From contig CAVXFM010000004.1 of NCBI GenBank assembly GCA_963760985.1, positions 186,001 to 250,000 of the forward strand: a stretch of 64,000 bases of DNA, given 5' to 3'. This stretch comes from JACRDG01 sp963760985 (lineage in GTDB: Bacteria > Desulfobacterota > Desulfomonilia > Desulfomonilales > Desulfomonilaceae). The notes below the pieces were generated by a model. It was not told the DNA's origin. It did no database searches and was given only the letters and a program-made list of their open reading frames with translations. Positions 54,036 to 62,878 of this stretch are shown piece by piece; the stretch's first letter is position 1, and the number at the start of each line of letters is the position of its first letter. The translations under genes and the position numbers were made by a program.

Positions 54036-56231
54036 ATGAACGAGCCGCTGATCCTTGTCGTGGAAGATGACGCAATCCTGGCGCGTGCGCACCAAAGGCT
54101 TCTGACCAAAATAGGATACCGGGTCTGCGACGTGGCGACCACGGGCTTGGATGCCATCGCCAGCGTACAAAAAGAGAGACCGGACCTCATATTGATGGAC
54201 ATCAGCTTGAAAGGCAGCCTGGACGGTATAGAAACCGCGGGGCTGATTCGCGCACAATGTGATGTGCCTGTGATTTATGCCACAGCCTTCACTCACCAGG
54301 AACTCTTGGACAGGGCTAAACGTTCCGAACCCTTCGGGTACATAGTCAAGCCGTTTGGTGAGCGAGAGCTCCGAAGCAGTATCGAAATGGCGTTGTACAA
54401 ACACGAAGCGGAACGACGGATACGCCGGAGCGAAGAACGCTTCAGAAAACTTACAGAATTGGCCCCGTTTGCATTATCAGTGGTGCGGAACGACGGAACC
54501 TTTGCTTTTTTGAACGCGACGTTCACCACGATCTTCGGCTATCAGGCTTCAGAGGTTGCGGATCTGAGGACGTTCGTGAAACTCGTTTGTCCCGACGACC
54601 AGTCGTTTGCTTCAGAAAACGGTGAATGGGAAGAAGGCCGTGAAGCAGCGGGCACCAACGGCGGGGTCTCCGTACGGGAGCTGCCGGTCACCTGCAAGAA
54701 TGGCAATGAAAGAGTGGTCTCGACTCGAACCGTATCGCTGGAGGATGGCAGCCGTATTATTGCGTATCAGGATGTGACGCCGGAAGCACGACAGCGCGAG
54801 AATCTTGAGTTGTTGGTTCAGGAACGGACCCGGGAATTAGTGGCACAAAAGACCCGACTCGAACGGGAAATCGAGCATCGCCTCATGGCTGAAGAAGCCC
54901 TTCGCTCAAGTGAACAGCGTTTCAGAGCGATCTTCGAGTCCGCGGGAGAGTGCATTTTTATCAAAGACACCACAGGTAGATATGTGCAAGTGAATCCTCA
55001 TATGGAACGGCTGGTGGGGCTCTCGGCTCTTACGCTCGTGGGAGAGACCGACACACGTGTGTACGGCAACGACGCGACACACATCAAAGAGGTGGAAGCC
55101 CGTGTTTTGCAGGGAGAAAGCGTTGAGGAGGAACATACACGAACGGTCAACGGGAGCCGCACCACATTTCATGACATCAGGACTCCCCTCACTGACGGCC
55201 AGGGTAACATCATAGGGGTCATCGGTATTTCACGAGACGTAACTGAACGAAAAGGCACAGGATCGAGAACCAGCAGCGCGTCGCAACCGTGTGTAGCCAA
55301 GTCTACGAAACAAGTGGTGGAGAGAGCGCTGCTGGCTGCACAGAGGGACTGCGTGGTCGTGTTGCTCGGGGAGAGTGGGAGCGGGAAAGACTGGTTCGCT
55401 CAGTACATTCACGATCATTCCGCGCGATCAGGAGGTCCGTTCTTTTCGGTCAATTGTGCGGCAATCCCCGCTGAACTGGCTGAATCAGAACTGTTCGGTC
55501 ATGAACGCGGCGCGTACACCGGTGCTGGCCGCAGGAAACGGGGCCTCCTGGAAATGGCAGAGGGAGGGAGCCTCTTACTCAACGAAATCGGAGATATGCC
55601 GCTACCGCTCCAAGCGAAGCTCCTCACGTTCCTCGACACCAGATCCTTCACTCGTCTGGGCGGAGAAGAACTCGTAAGAGTGAATGCGCGACTTCTGGTA
55701 GCCACCAACAGAGACCTGGAAGCAGAGGTGGAGAGGGGATGTTTCAGACGCGACCTCTTTTATCGAATCAATGTGTTTTCTTTAACGGTGCCTCCGTTAC
55801 GAGAGCGTGTGGAAGACATGCCACTCCTCGTAAGAGAAATTCTGGACATGCTCGTGAACGACCTGCAGATCAAAGAGCCCATCCAGATCGATGAATTCGC
55901 GCTGGCAGCTCTCCAGCGATACCCATGGCCCGGAAACATCAGAGAATTGCGAAACGTGCTCGAACGGGCGCTCATTCTGTCGGAAGGAAAGGTCGTGGGA
56001 CTCGAGTGTCTCCAGATAGACAAGAAATTCGTGGGTGACTGGAGCTGGTCGACCTCTTTTCCGCCGCCAATGCCGTTCAATAGTGTACTCTCACAGCTCA
56101 AGCGCGCGCTCATAGAAGAAGCCCTGGTGCGATCAGGAGGAAAAAGGATCGAGGCTGCTGAAATGCTCGGCATGACGCGGGACGCGCTCAAGAAACAGAT
56201 GAAGACCCTCGGCATGTTCAGGGCTGACTGA
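54036..56231 (+). CDS. sigma-54-dependent regulator: receiver, two PAS, AAA+, HTH
   Basis: 731 residues. Receiver 1-120 (VVEDDAIL; phospho-Asp in LILMDISL), PAS domains (about 140-250 and 300-400), AAA+ (about 420-650), and a C-terminal Fis-type HTH (EAAEMLGMTRDALKKQMK). Walker A is GESGSGKD and the sigma-54 contact loop is GAYTGA. Walker B reads LLLNEIGDM where LFLDEIG is usual, so Asp is Asn; ATPase activity may be reduced. The linker between PAS and AAA (GTGSRTSSASQPCVAKS) looks unusual. The hybrid kinase upstream is its natural phosphodonor candidate. Confidence 0.9.
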   Translation: MNEPLILVVEDDAILARAHQRLLTKIGYRVCDVATTGLDAIASVQKERPDLILMDISLKGSLDGIETAGLIRAQCDVPVIYATAFTHQELLDRAKRSEPFGYIVKPFGERELRSSIEMALYKHEAERRIRRSEERFRKLTELAPFALSVVRNDGTFAFLNATFTTIFGYQASEVADLRTFVKLVCPDDQSFASENGEWEEGREAAGTNGGVSVRELPVTCKNGNERVVSTRTVSLEDGSRIIAYQDVTPEARQRENLELLVQERTRELVAQKTRLEREIEHRLMAEEALRSSEQRFRAIFESAGECIFIKDTTGRYVQVNPHMERLVGLSALTLVGETDTRVYGNDATHIKEVEARVLQGESVEEEHTRTVNGSRTTFHDIRTPLTDGQGNIIGVIGISRDVTERKGTGSRTSSASQPCVAKSTKQVVERALLAAQRDCVVVLLGESGSGKDWFAQYIHDHSARSGGPFFSVNCAAIPAELAESELFGHERGAYTGAGRRKRGLLEMAEGGSLLLNEIGDMPLPLQAKLLTFLDTRSFTRLGGEELVRVNARLLVATNRDLEAEVERGCFRRDLFYRINVFSLTVPPLRERVEDMPLLVREILDMLVNDLQIKEPIQIDEFALAALQRYPWPGNIRELRNVLERALILSEGKVVGLECLQIDKKFVGDWSWSTSFPPPMPFNSVLSQLKRALIEEALVRSGGKRIEAAEMLGMTRDALKKQMKTLGMFRAD

Positions 56232-56409
56232 GAATACTGTCATTTTCCATCACGTTGAGTATATACAGGTTACCAGAAGTTTGGTCTGTTTGACTCTTTT
56301 TTGGCGTCGGGAGATCCCGCTTCTTTGCGAGCGACGCAGAGCCGTCGAATCTTCGTTCAGGGGACCACCCGCCACCTTTTGAAAGCCCTGGCTATCCGGT
56401 CAGAACTTT

Positions 56410-56582
56410 TGGCAACTCCCATGACCTGGAGGGTCACCACGAACCATGAAAATGGCACCCTGTCCAGCGACCAGCGGGAGCTGGCAAGTGATTGAAGTTC
56501 TTGGGGATGGGGGTTTGGGGGAAGGCCCTTCTTTCAAGAAGGGCCTTCCCCCAAAAATGCATTTTCATAGGGACTGCTATAA
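56410..56582. repeat. structured dispersed repeat, copy 2 (173 bp)
   Basis: Second copy of the element at 18076. Outer helix ATGAAAATG (56446-56454) with CATTTTCAT (56560-56568); CCAGC/GCTGG hairpin; 18-bp stem 56516-56533 with 56536-56553. The outermost stem pair is T-A here and C-G in copy 1, a compensatory change. The palindromic box is shorter (TGG/CCA). It lies 179 bases after the sigma-54 regulator stop. Confidence 0.85.
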
Positions 56583-57143
56583 AAGGCGCGGGTTTTGAAT
56601 TCGTGGCGTCTATGCCTCAGGGCCTGTGCGCGTATGACCACGGAAACCTCACACCCTCGGGCCCAATGGACCCATAGCAATAACTGCCTTATATAACGTT
56701 ACAATAAGAAAGCGCTCTCGCGCCGTGGGTCCATAGGACCCTTGAAGCCTCTTCGACGTGCCTGCCCGCATCCCCACTTGGGGGGAAATCGGATCAATAA
56801 TCCATCGAATCGTTTCCACTTTCCTCAAGAGGCACTGCCATGTCTCTCGAGTGGCACGGAGCCTGCATACTCCTCGGCCACAGCTATGAGGACGCTGTAA
56901 TGCGGCGTCCTCATGCGAATGCACACGCGCGAGACTGAAGCAATCTGGCAGGGGTGGGCCTGGAGATTGCTCCGTTGCCTCGCGCCTGGAATCGACGACG
57001 TGGTCCCTCGATGGACAATGCTTAATTGCGCATGGGAGCGTGATGGGTTCCAGCCGGACACGTGGGATTTCAGGAGCCTGCACAAAGGACCTGCCACGAA
57101 ATGAGTTGCAGACGTGTCACAAGACTATCGCGGAGGACTTTAA
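56583..57143. other. intergenic region after repeat copy 2
   Basis: Holds the ATGAGGACGC hairpin, a TGGACCCA/TGGGTCCA pair about 60 bases apart (56668-56735), and the strong GGAGG of the hemerythrin gene. No gene recognised on either strand. Confidence 0.4.
56886..56914. other. hairpin upstream of hemerythrin gene
   Basis: A ten-base perfect stem ATGAGGACGC (56886-56895) with GCGTCCTCAT (56905-56914), loop nine, in an otherwise gene-free 900 bases. It may be a regulatory hairpin or operator; no T-run. Confidence 0.4.
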
Positions 57144-57608
57144 ATGAATCAATTAATTCCCTGGTTGCCTCAGTATGATGTCAATGTGTCGGATATTGAT
57201 CGTCAGCATCAGGAGTTGTTTCGCATGATGAACGAACTCCTTGACGCGACGTGGGATGGCAAGGGCAAAGAGTTCATCAAAGACGCTTTGAAGTTTTTGG
57301 CAAATTATACGGTGAACCACTTTGCTACTGAAGAAGCTTACATGAGGAATTTCTCGTACGCAGGCTATATTGACCACAAACGGGTCCATGACGAACTGAC
57401 CGCTCAGGTCAACGAGTTCGTGAAAAGCTGCGAGGACCAGGGCGTGACCACTGATACCTTGGTCTCAGTGATTCTGGGGCTCGGAAATTGGATCAAGGAT
57501 CACATTCGCGGCATGGATCAGAAATTGGGCAGATTTCTGCTTGCCGAAAGCGCAGAGCGCGGTCTCGCACTCGCTTCAAGCCAACAGGTGGGAGTCTCGC
57601 ACCCGTAA
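57144..57608 (+). CDS. bacteriohemerythrin
   Basis: 154 residues from ATG 57144 with GGAGG upstream. A di-iron four-helix bundle: ligands His in DIDRQHQELF (about 22), His and Glu in NHFATEEAYM (about 58 and 62), His in DHKRVHDEL (about 77 and 81) and His/Asp in DHIRGMD (about 117 and 121). It binds O2 reversibly, useful in an anaerobe for O2 sensing or delivery to detoxifying enzymes. It precedes the PilZ protein. Confidence 0.95.
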   Translation: MNQLIPWLPQYDVNVSDIDRQHQELFRMMNELLDATWDGKGKEFIKDALKFLANYTVNHFATEEAYMRNFSYAGYIDHKRVHDELTAQVNEFVKSCEDQGVTTDTLVSVILGLGNWIKDHIRGMDQKLGRFLLAESAERGLALASSQQVGVSHP

Positions 57609-57923
57609 AACGCAAGACGCTGAGGCAAACTGTGTCAGATTATGCGCGCTGAAGCGAGCGGTCATCGTGCGAGGAAGGCTCGTTCCGGTGTTATGCGGGA
57701 ATGGTGCGGCCACGGGCGCGAGTTTCTTTGCAAGAAGTTCTTTCCCGTGGATTTCCCTTTCCAAGCCTTTCAAAGGACTCAGGTAAGTTGCGGTGCCTAT
57801 CTCCGACGCGCGGACTGCACGAGGGAACCTGCACACCGCGCCCAGAGAGGCAAAGCCTCTTTCTCCGTCGTGGTGACCTCAAGGTCATGGTCGTGAGAAT
57901 GCCCCATCGGGGAGCGATCAATC
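57609..57923. other. intergenic region, nothing recognised
   Basis: About 315 bases between the hemerythrin and PilZ genes. Frames of 76-86 codons on both strands show no motif. The ribosome-binding site GGGGAG for the next gene lies at its end. Confidence 0.4.
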
Positions 57924-58880
57924 ATGTTCAAGATTCGTAAGACCGACATTTTGGATAATATTCTGTCAGGTATGGAAGATCATGCGCTGATGGAAAAATA
58001 CAGGATTCCGCTCAAATTATATCAGCGCCTGCTCCAAAGGTTGGTCGATGAAAAGGCTCTCTCTCATAGCGATCTGTACGAGAGGTCTGCCGTGTACCGG
58101 GACATCACCGACACCCTGGTCCCGCGTCGTTATCCTCGCGTGTACCTCCCCATGCCTGTGCGAGTTTACGACTATAGCAACTCAGCAGCCGGTTTGATTC
58201 GGGACATTTCGGAAAACGGTCTGCGCGTCGCGGGAATTGAAGCAAAAGCAGGGGAAAACATGTGTCTCTCCATTCCGCTCACGGAGATAGGAGGGATAGG
58301 ACCCGTGCGCTTGGAGGCAATATGCCGCTGGTCTGAGAAGAGAGGGAAGCAGAAGAAATTTGTCATGAGCGGGTTCGAAGTCACACACATTTCCGAAGAG
58401 ACGCGCTGCCGCTTGCAGAGCTTTATTGACTTCCTCCATGCTCAATCAGCCCCACAGGCCACCTTGGCTGTGTGTCCGGATGAGCCGACCGCAGAGGCTT
58501 CGGTGACGAAAAAGGAGGAAACCGGGAAACCGCGCCATTTCTCAGGCACGCTTGGCCAAGTCGATATCCTGGATGTGGTCCATTTCCTGCTTCTCAACGC
58601 GAAACAAATGGTGCTCCATGTCCGGTCAAACGAGGGAAAGCAGGCTTGGTTGTATCTCATCGACCGCAACGTCGTACACGCGAGAATGGGCAACAGGGAA
58701 GGAATCGATGCTTTTTTCGCGTGCATGGACTTTCCCGGTGGTGAGTTTTCCGCTCAATCATGGTCTGAGCCGCCCCGTCGCAGCATCGATTTCCCAGGGG
58801 AGTTCCTTCTGATGGAAGCCGCTCGATTCAGAGACGAATCTTCTGAGGAGCTCCCGCCGGATTGCAAGGTTCTGCTCTGA
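57924..58880 (+). CDS. PilZ domain plus DUF4388 (PatA-N-like) protein
   Basis: 318 residues with GGGGAG before ATG 57924. Residues 1-55 are helical; PilZ spans about 70-175 with RRYPRV (RxxxR c-di-GMP motif) and RDISENGLRV (D-x-S-x-x-G). From about 205 the FSGTLGQVDILDVVHFLLL, LYLIDRNVVHARMGNREG and FSAQSW motifs mark DUF4388, found in gliding and two-component adaptors of delta-proteobacteria. It probably reads c-di-GMP and couples to signalling or motility. No partner gene is adjacent. The GGDEF protein at the right edge is a possible c-di-GMP source. Confidence 0.85.
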   Translation: MFKIRKTDILDNILSGMEDHALMEKYRIPLKLYQRLLQRLVDEKALSHSDLYERSAVYRDITDTLVPRRYPRVYLPMPVRVYDYSNSAAGLIRDISENGLRVAGIEAKAGENMCLSIPLTEIGGIGPVRLEAICRWSEKRGKQKKFVMSGFEVTHISEETRCRLQSFIDFLHAQSAPQATLAVCPDEPTAEASVTKKEETGKPRHFSGTLGQVDILDVVHFLLLNAKQMVLHVRSNEGKQAWLYLIDRNVVHARMGNREGIDAFFACMDFPGGEFSAQSWSEPPRRSIDFPGEFLLMEAARFRDESSEELPPDCKVLL

Positions 58881-58982
58881 CCCCCGTGTGCGCTGATTCA
58901 GGGAGATCGGTAGGGTTGGCGGCATTCCCTCCACGCAAAGCCACTCACATAATGCAATAAATGAGATAACACGGAAAGCATA

Positions 58983-59011
58983 TTGACATAACACGCCTTT
59001 TTAGCTATACT
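58983..59011 (+). promoter_or_regulatory. sigma-70 promoter before the small secreted protein
   Basis: TTGACA (58983-58988), exactly 17 bases, TATACT (59006-59011): a near-consensus promoter 38 bases upstream of ATG 59049. Confidence 0.85.
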
Positions 59012-59048
59012 CCCTTCACGAAAGCCCTGTAAGCGGAGAGCGTGCTCT

Positions 59049-59327
59049 ATGAAAAAGATTTTGTTTCTCTCGATATTGGCTGTGGCCCTCCTCGCGACCG
59101 CTATGGTTTCTGCCGGGTCGTGTCAGATGTTGAACCCTTACGAGCCGTACAACGCGGTGGGAGCCGAGCCTCCAACTCCTTACAATCTCGAGCAGATCCC
59201 GCGCATTTCCCGGACCTTCTATGTTCCGTGCCCGTGGTGGAGGCCGTACGCGAATTATTTGCCCGATGTCCCACCAGTGTCGCAGCCATTCCCGGGACCG
59301 TTTGGTATTCCCGTGCCCGTGCCGTAG
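59049..59327 (+). CDS. small secreted Pro/aromatic-rich protein
   Basis: 92 residues. A classical signal peptide (KKILFLSILAVALLATAMVSAG, cut after about 22) leaves a roughly 70-residue mature chain rich in Pro, Tyr and Asn with PYEPYNAVG, VPCPWWRPYANY and a Pro-Phe tail (PFPGPFGIPVPVP). It has two Cys (SCQM and VPCPWW) that could form a disulfide. Strong near-consensus promoter upstream suggests high expression. The family is unknown. Confidence 0.8.
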   Translation: MKKILFLSILAVALLATAMVSAGSCQMLNPYEPYNAVGAEPPTPYNLEQIPRISRTFYVPCPWWRPYANYLPDVPPVSQPFPGPFGIPVPVP

Positions 59328-59567
59328 CGGTCTTTACGTAACTGAGGTCGTGTAATCGGGGTGTGGTGAGCGGAACAAACCTCCTCGGTCGGGAAGAGGC
59401 ATCGCATGGTGAGGTTTCCGTTGTCACCGCATCCTTGTGACGTCGGAATAAGGCGGGCGCCTGCGGGCACACCTCAGGTACAGGAGGGGTTGCCAGCTCG
59501 CGCATCGATCGAAATCCAGTCGGACGGAATAACCGGTCATCACTCTCACGGGCCGTGACCGCATGTC

Positions 59568-60930
59568 CTATTCCAAGCCATATCGCTTGATTTTCCGCCA
59601 CAAGGACACCCTGTCTATGCCAAGAGTGTCTGCCGCTGAACTTTTGTTGCCCCCCGTTTCCGTGAGGACCTTCTTGATGTAGAGGATTTCCTGTTCTTCC
59701 AGCGTCGGCCAGGTTCCGTCTTTGCGGCGAAACGTGACGATATTCAGGTCGCGGATGTCGTCAGGAAGGTGCTTGGGCTCAATGACGCCTTCTGTGGCCA
59801 GGGCTACCCCGCGTTCCACGACATTCTCCAATTCTCTCACATTGCCGGGAAAATCGTAATCTTTGAGTATTTCGAGTACCTCCTTTGACACCGTCGGCAC
59901 GTCGCGGCCCATGAGGTGCGCATGCTTTTCAAGAAAGAAGTGCACCAACAGAGGGATGTCGCCTCTCCGAGACGCCAACGGCGGCAACTCGAGTGACACG
60001 ACGTTCAGGCGATAATACAGATCTTTTCGGAACTGATGTCCCTGTACCGCTTCCTGGAGATTCCGGTTGGTCGCGGCAACCACACGAACGTCCACCTTGA
60101 TGGCAGCGGTGCCACCTACCCGCATGAGCTGCCGCTCCTGGATGACTCTCAAGAGCTTCGCCTGCATGTTGGTGGACATTTCGGTGATCTCGTCCAGAAA
60201 GAGCGTTCCTCCTTTTGCCAGTTCGATCAGACCGGGCTTGCCCGTGTCCGCGCTGGTGTACGCTCCCTTTTCATGGCCAAAAAGTTCGTTGGTCAATAGC
60301 TCTTCATTGAAAGACCCGCAGTTGACAGCCATGAGAGGGCCTTGATTGCGTTTGCTGTGCTCGTGGACAAACCGTGCGAGCAACTCCTTGCCTGTGCCTG
60401 ATTCTCCGGAGATCAGGACGTTACAGTCGGTCGGCGCGATCTGTCTGGTGGTATCAAGGATCTTCAACATGTGAGGATCCTTTGTGATAATCTTGATCTG
60501 CCCTGCCTCCCGCAATCGTTTCAAGTCTTCTTTGAGTTGCACGTTCTCGTCTCTTAACCTGATCTTCTCGATCGCCTCGGCCACCACCTTGCGCACCGCT
60601 TCTATCCGGTACGGCTTGGCAATGTAGTGATAGGCCCCTTGCTTCATGGCTTCAATCGCGGAGTCTACCGTGGCATAGCCTGTGATCATGATCACTTCAG
60701 TCGTGGGATGATTGCGCCGACACTCTTCGAGTATCCTCATGCCGTCGACTCTTTCCATCTTGAGGTCCGTGAGCACCACGTCAAAGTGATCGTTTCTTCA
60801 GCTGGTTCAGTCCCTTTGGCCCGGTGTCTGCAGTGACGATGTCGTATCCGTTTTTTTTCAGGACATGCTGAAGATTCATCAACGCGATCTCTTCGTCATC
60901 GATGATGAGAAGTTTGGGGGTCGTGTTCAT
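59568..60930 (-). CDS. NtrC-family sigma-54 response regulator (frameshifted near 60790)
   Basis: 453 residues from ATG 60930 (overlapping the kinase stop, ATGA) when one base is removed next to GATC at 60788-60792. Receiver: LLIIDDEEIAL in the first frame, phospho-Asp in VVLTDLKM in the second, then ITGYATVDSAIEAM and KPYRIEAV. AAA+: GESGTGKE, Walker B LFLDEI, R-finger region YRLNVVSLELPPL. The sigma-54 loop is GAYTSA instead of GAFTGA, altering the second Gly. Fis HTH at the end (SAADTLGIDRVSLWRKIKRYG). Paired with the upstream kinase. Confidence 0.92.
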
Positions 60931-62366
60931 TGCGTAGACTCCTCTGCAGGTATGCTGAGGCAAAAAGTAGTCCCTTGTCCGGGGGTGCTTGTTACCTGAA
61001 TGCTTCCCTGGTGCCGAACCACGATGTCGTGGGTGATGAACAGGCCCAGGCCGGTCCCTTTGCCCACATCCTTGGTAGTGAAGAAAGGGTCGAAAATTCT
61101 CGCAAGGTCTTCTTCAGAAATCCCTTTGCCGGTATCTTTGATCCTCACCTTGACCATGCCGTCAGTTGAAGCGGTAGCCCGTATGCTCACCCGGCCTTCG
61201 CCTTCGATAGCCTGACACGCATTTGATATCAGATTCAAGAAAGCCTGCTCGATTCGTTGGCGATCCGCGAAAATTGTCAGATCGTCGTCAATAAAAGTGG
61301 AGATCCGCACGCATGGGGGTTTCTGTGCGCGGAACAGGCTCAGCGTTTTTTCGATGGTTTCCTTGAGGTTCAGAGACTCCCTCGCGAAGGCCCTGTTTCG
61401 TGAAAATTCGAGAAGATTCAGGACAATGACCCTCGCTTTATCCACCTGTTCCAGGACTTTCTTGAGCACGTTTCTTTGAAATTCCGGGTCTGCCTCGTCC
61501 AGTTCTTCAAGCAGAATCTCACAGGAGGAAGAAATATTGGAAAGAGGGTTGTTGATCTCATGAGCAACGCCTGCGGCCATGGTTCCCAGAGACGCGAGCT
61601 TCTTGGATTGCACCAATTGTTCTTCTCGTTTCTTCAATTGTCGGGCCATCGTGTTGAAAGATTCAAATATGTCGCGGATCTCTTTTTCCGGCGGGAGCTT
61701 CTCAATGAGCTCGAACTTTCCTTGTGCAAGCTTGGTGGGGCTCTCCTCAAGCAGCTTAAGCGGTCGGGTAACCTTCATCACGAGAAACACCCCCACCCCC
61801 ATGAGACCGATTCCCACCACCGCGAGGCCTACAATTTGAAGCGTGACCGTGGTCCCCATGATTTGATTGATGGACGCCCTCTTCTTGCGCGCTACGCTGG
61901 TGGCGAACTCTGCAAGGGATGTCCCGCTTTTTCGAATCGGTCCTTCATATTCCGCGCGGGTTTCAGGGCTCAAGAAACACTTGCCCCCGACAGATGCGTC
62001 CGAGCACTGGGTCAGCATCTTTTGGTACTCCAGAAGATTCTCCCGGAATGCTTCGGTATCTTTCTTAGACTCAAGCCCCTCGAACAGGCTCGCGTGTTTT
62101 TCCAGCAAACTCTGCGCCCGGACAAGGTGATACAGAGCGGTCTTCAGAGACTGCGGATCGCCGTACAGGAAGAAGTTCTTTTCAAATCGCCGGATTTCAA
62201 GGACAGATTCTTCCAGTTTGCCTACGTCCTCGAGCACCGCTATCTTTCCTCCCAGGCGCTCCATCAGGTAGTGACTTCCCAATATGGTAGCAGCCATGAA
62301 CAGATAGACGGTCACCACGCCGATGAATACCTTTTGCCTCACACTGAAGTGACTTCTCTGCATCAC
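60927..62366 (-). CDS. sensor histidine kinase with HAMP domain
   Basis: 479 residues. TM1 (KVFIGVVTVYLFMAATIL, about 12-30), a helical periplasmic sensor of about 150 residues, TM2 (about 185-205), HAMP, HisKA with GVAHEINNPLSNI (phosphoacceptor His) and HATPase_c with NLISNACQAIEGEG, DTGKGIS and GTGLGLFI. The stop overlaps the response-regulator start. A sigma-54 promoter lies upstream, suggesting positive autoregulation by the partner NtrC-type protein. Confidence 0.93.
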   Translation of the reverse strand: MMQRSHFSVRQKVFIGVVTVYLFMAATILGSHYLMERLGGKIAVLEDVGKLEESVLEIRRFEKNFFLYGDPQSLKTALYHLVRAQSLLEKHASLFEGLESKKDTEAFRENLLEYQKMLTQCSDASVGGKCFLSPETRAEYEGPIRKSGTSLAEFATSVARKKRASINQIMGTTVTLQIVGLAVVGIGLMGVGVFLVMKVTRPLKLLEESPTKLAQGKFELIEKLPPEKEIRDIFESFNTMARQLKKREEQLVQSKKLASLGTMAAGVAHEINNPLSNISSSCEILLEELDEADPEFQRNVLKKVLEQVDKARVIVLNLLEFSRNRAFARESLNLKETIEKTLSLFRAQKPPCVRISTFIDDDLTIFADRQRIEQAFLNLISNACQAIEGEGRVSIRATASTDGMVKVRIKDTGKGISEEDLARIFDPFFTTKDVGKGTGLGLFITHDIVVRHQGSIQVTSTPGQGTTFCLSIPAEESTQ

Positions 62367-62425
62367 ACGTCCCTTTGCACAACGACCCCATCGCGGGCCG
62401 CGACTCTGACATCTGTGTTGCTATA

Positions 62426-62441
62426 TGCAACTTCCGTTCCA
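62426..62441 (-). promoter_or_regulatory. sigma-54 promoter of the kinase/regulator operon
   Basis: Minus-strand TGGAACG-N4-TTGCA, matching the TGGCACG-N4-TTGCW consensus except one base; spacing of GG to GC is the required 12. It lies about 60 bases upstream of the kinase start. Confidence 0.6.
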
Positions 62442-62563
62442 TTGTCCCCTGTTCCGCTGGCACAGGAAGAAAGCACTGATCTCGTGCCCCTTTACTCCGG
62501 GGGACGGCACTGAAATGGGCTGGAATTGGTATGAAATGCGACACGCTATCTTGGCCGAGCATA

Positions 62564-62663
62564 TTGCACTTTGCAACACCCGTCACCTGCGACCCGGATT
62601 TCAGGTACCTGTACCTTTGTGGGTCATTCAAAGAAGCTTCTTTTGCCTTGTTGCATTGTGCAA
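62564..62663. promoter_or_regulatory. paired TTGCA-N3-TGCAA dyads
   Basis: Two perfect dyads, TTGCACTTTGCAA (62564-62576) and TTGCATTGTGCAA (62651-62663, extended to TTG/CAA on both sides), with a half-related GTTGCAAC at 62677-62684 and a degenerate TTGCT-ATA-TGCAA at 62419-62431. Their distance to both flanking sigma-54 promoters (125-270 bases) fits enhancer sites for the NtrC-type regulator. Confidence 0.55.
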
Positions 62664-62830
62664 CAAAGTCCTTCTCGTTGCAACAAATATCTATCCTGTG
62701 GATACTACGTCGTTTTTTGGTTCTTGCCTGTGAGGGGTGTTGCATTCGTTGAGTATTGCATGGGCTTTTTCTTCCGTGATCAAGAGGATTCGCTCAATAT
62801 TCGTGAGCAAGCACGTCATGCTTGGCGGTT

Positions 62831-62846
62831 TGGCACGAAATTTGTT
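62831..62846 (+). promoter_or_regulatory. sigma-54 promoter of the USP-like gene
   Basis: TGGCACG-N4-TTGTT: a perfect -24 element and a -12 element with one mismatch (GT for GC), 33 bases before ATG 62879. Confidence 0.55.
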
Positions 62847-62878
62847 AACAGCATTCGCAGGAGAACCGGGAGGTCGTT

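Noticed and set aside
56649..57104. Frames of 60-144 codons between repeat copy 2 and hemerythrin
   Set aside because: No ribosome-binding site, random-looking composition and mutual overlap on both strands.
62551..62567. Possible plus-strand sigma-54 promoter (TGGCCGA...TTGCA)
   Set aside because: GG to GC spacing is 13, one too long, and the -24 box is poor; it overlaps a dyad instead.
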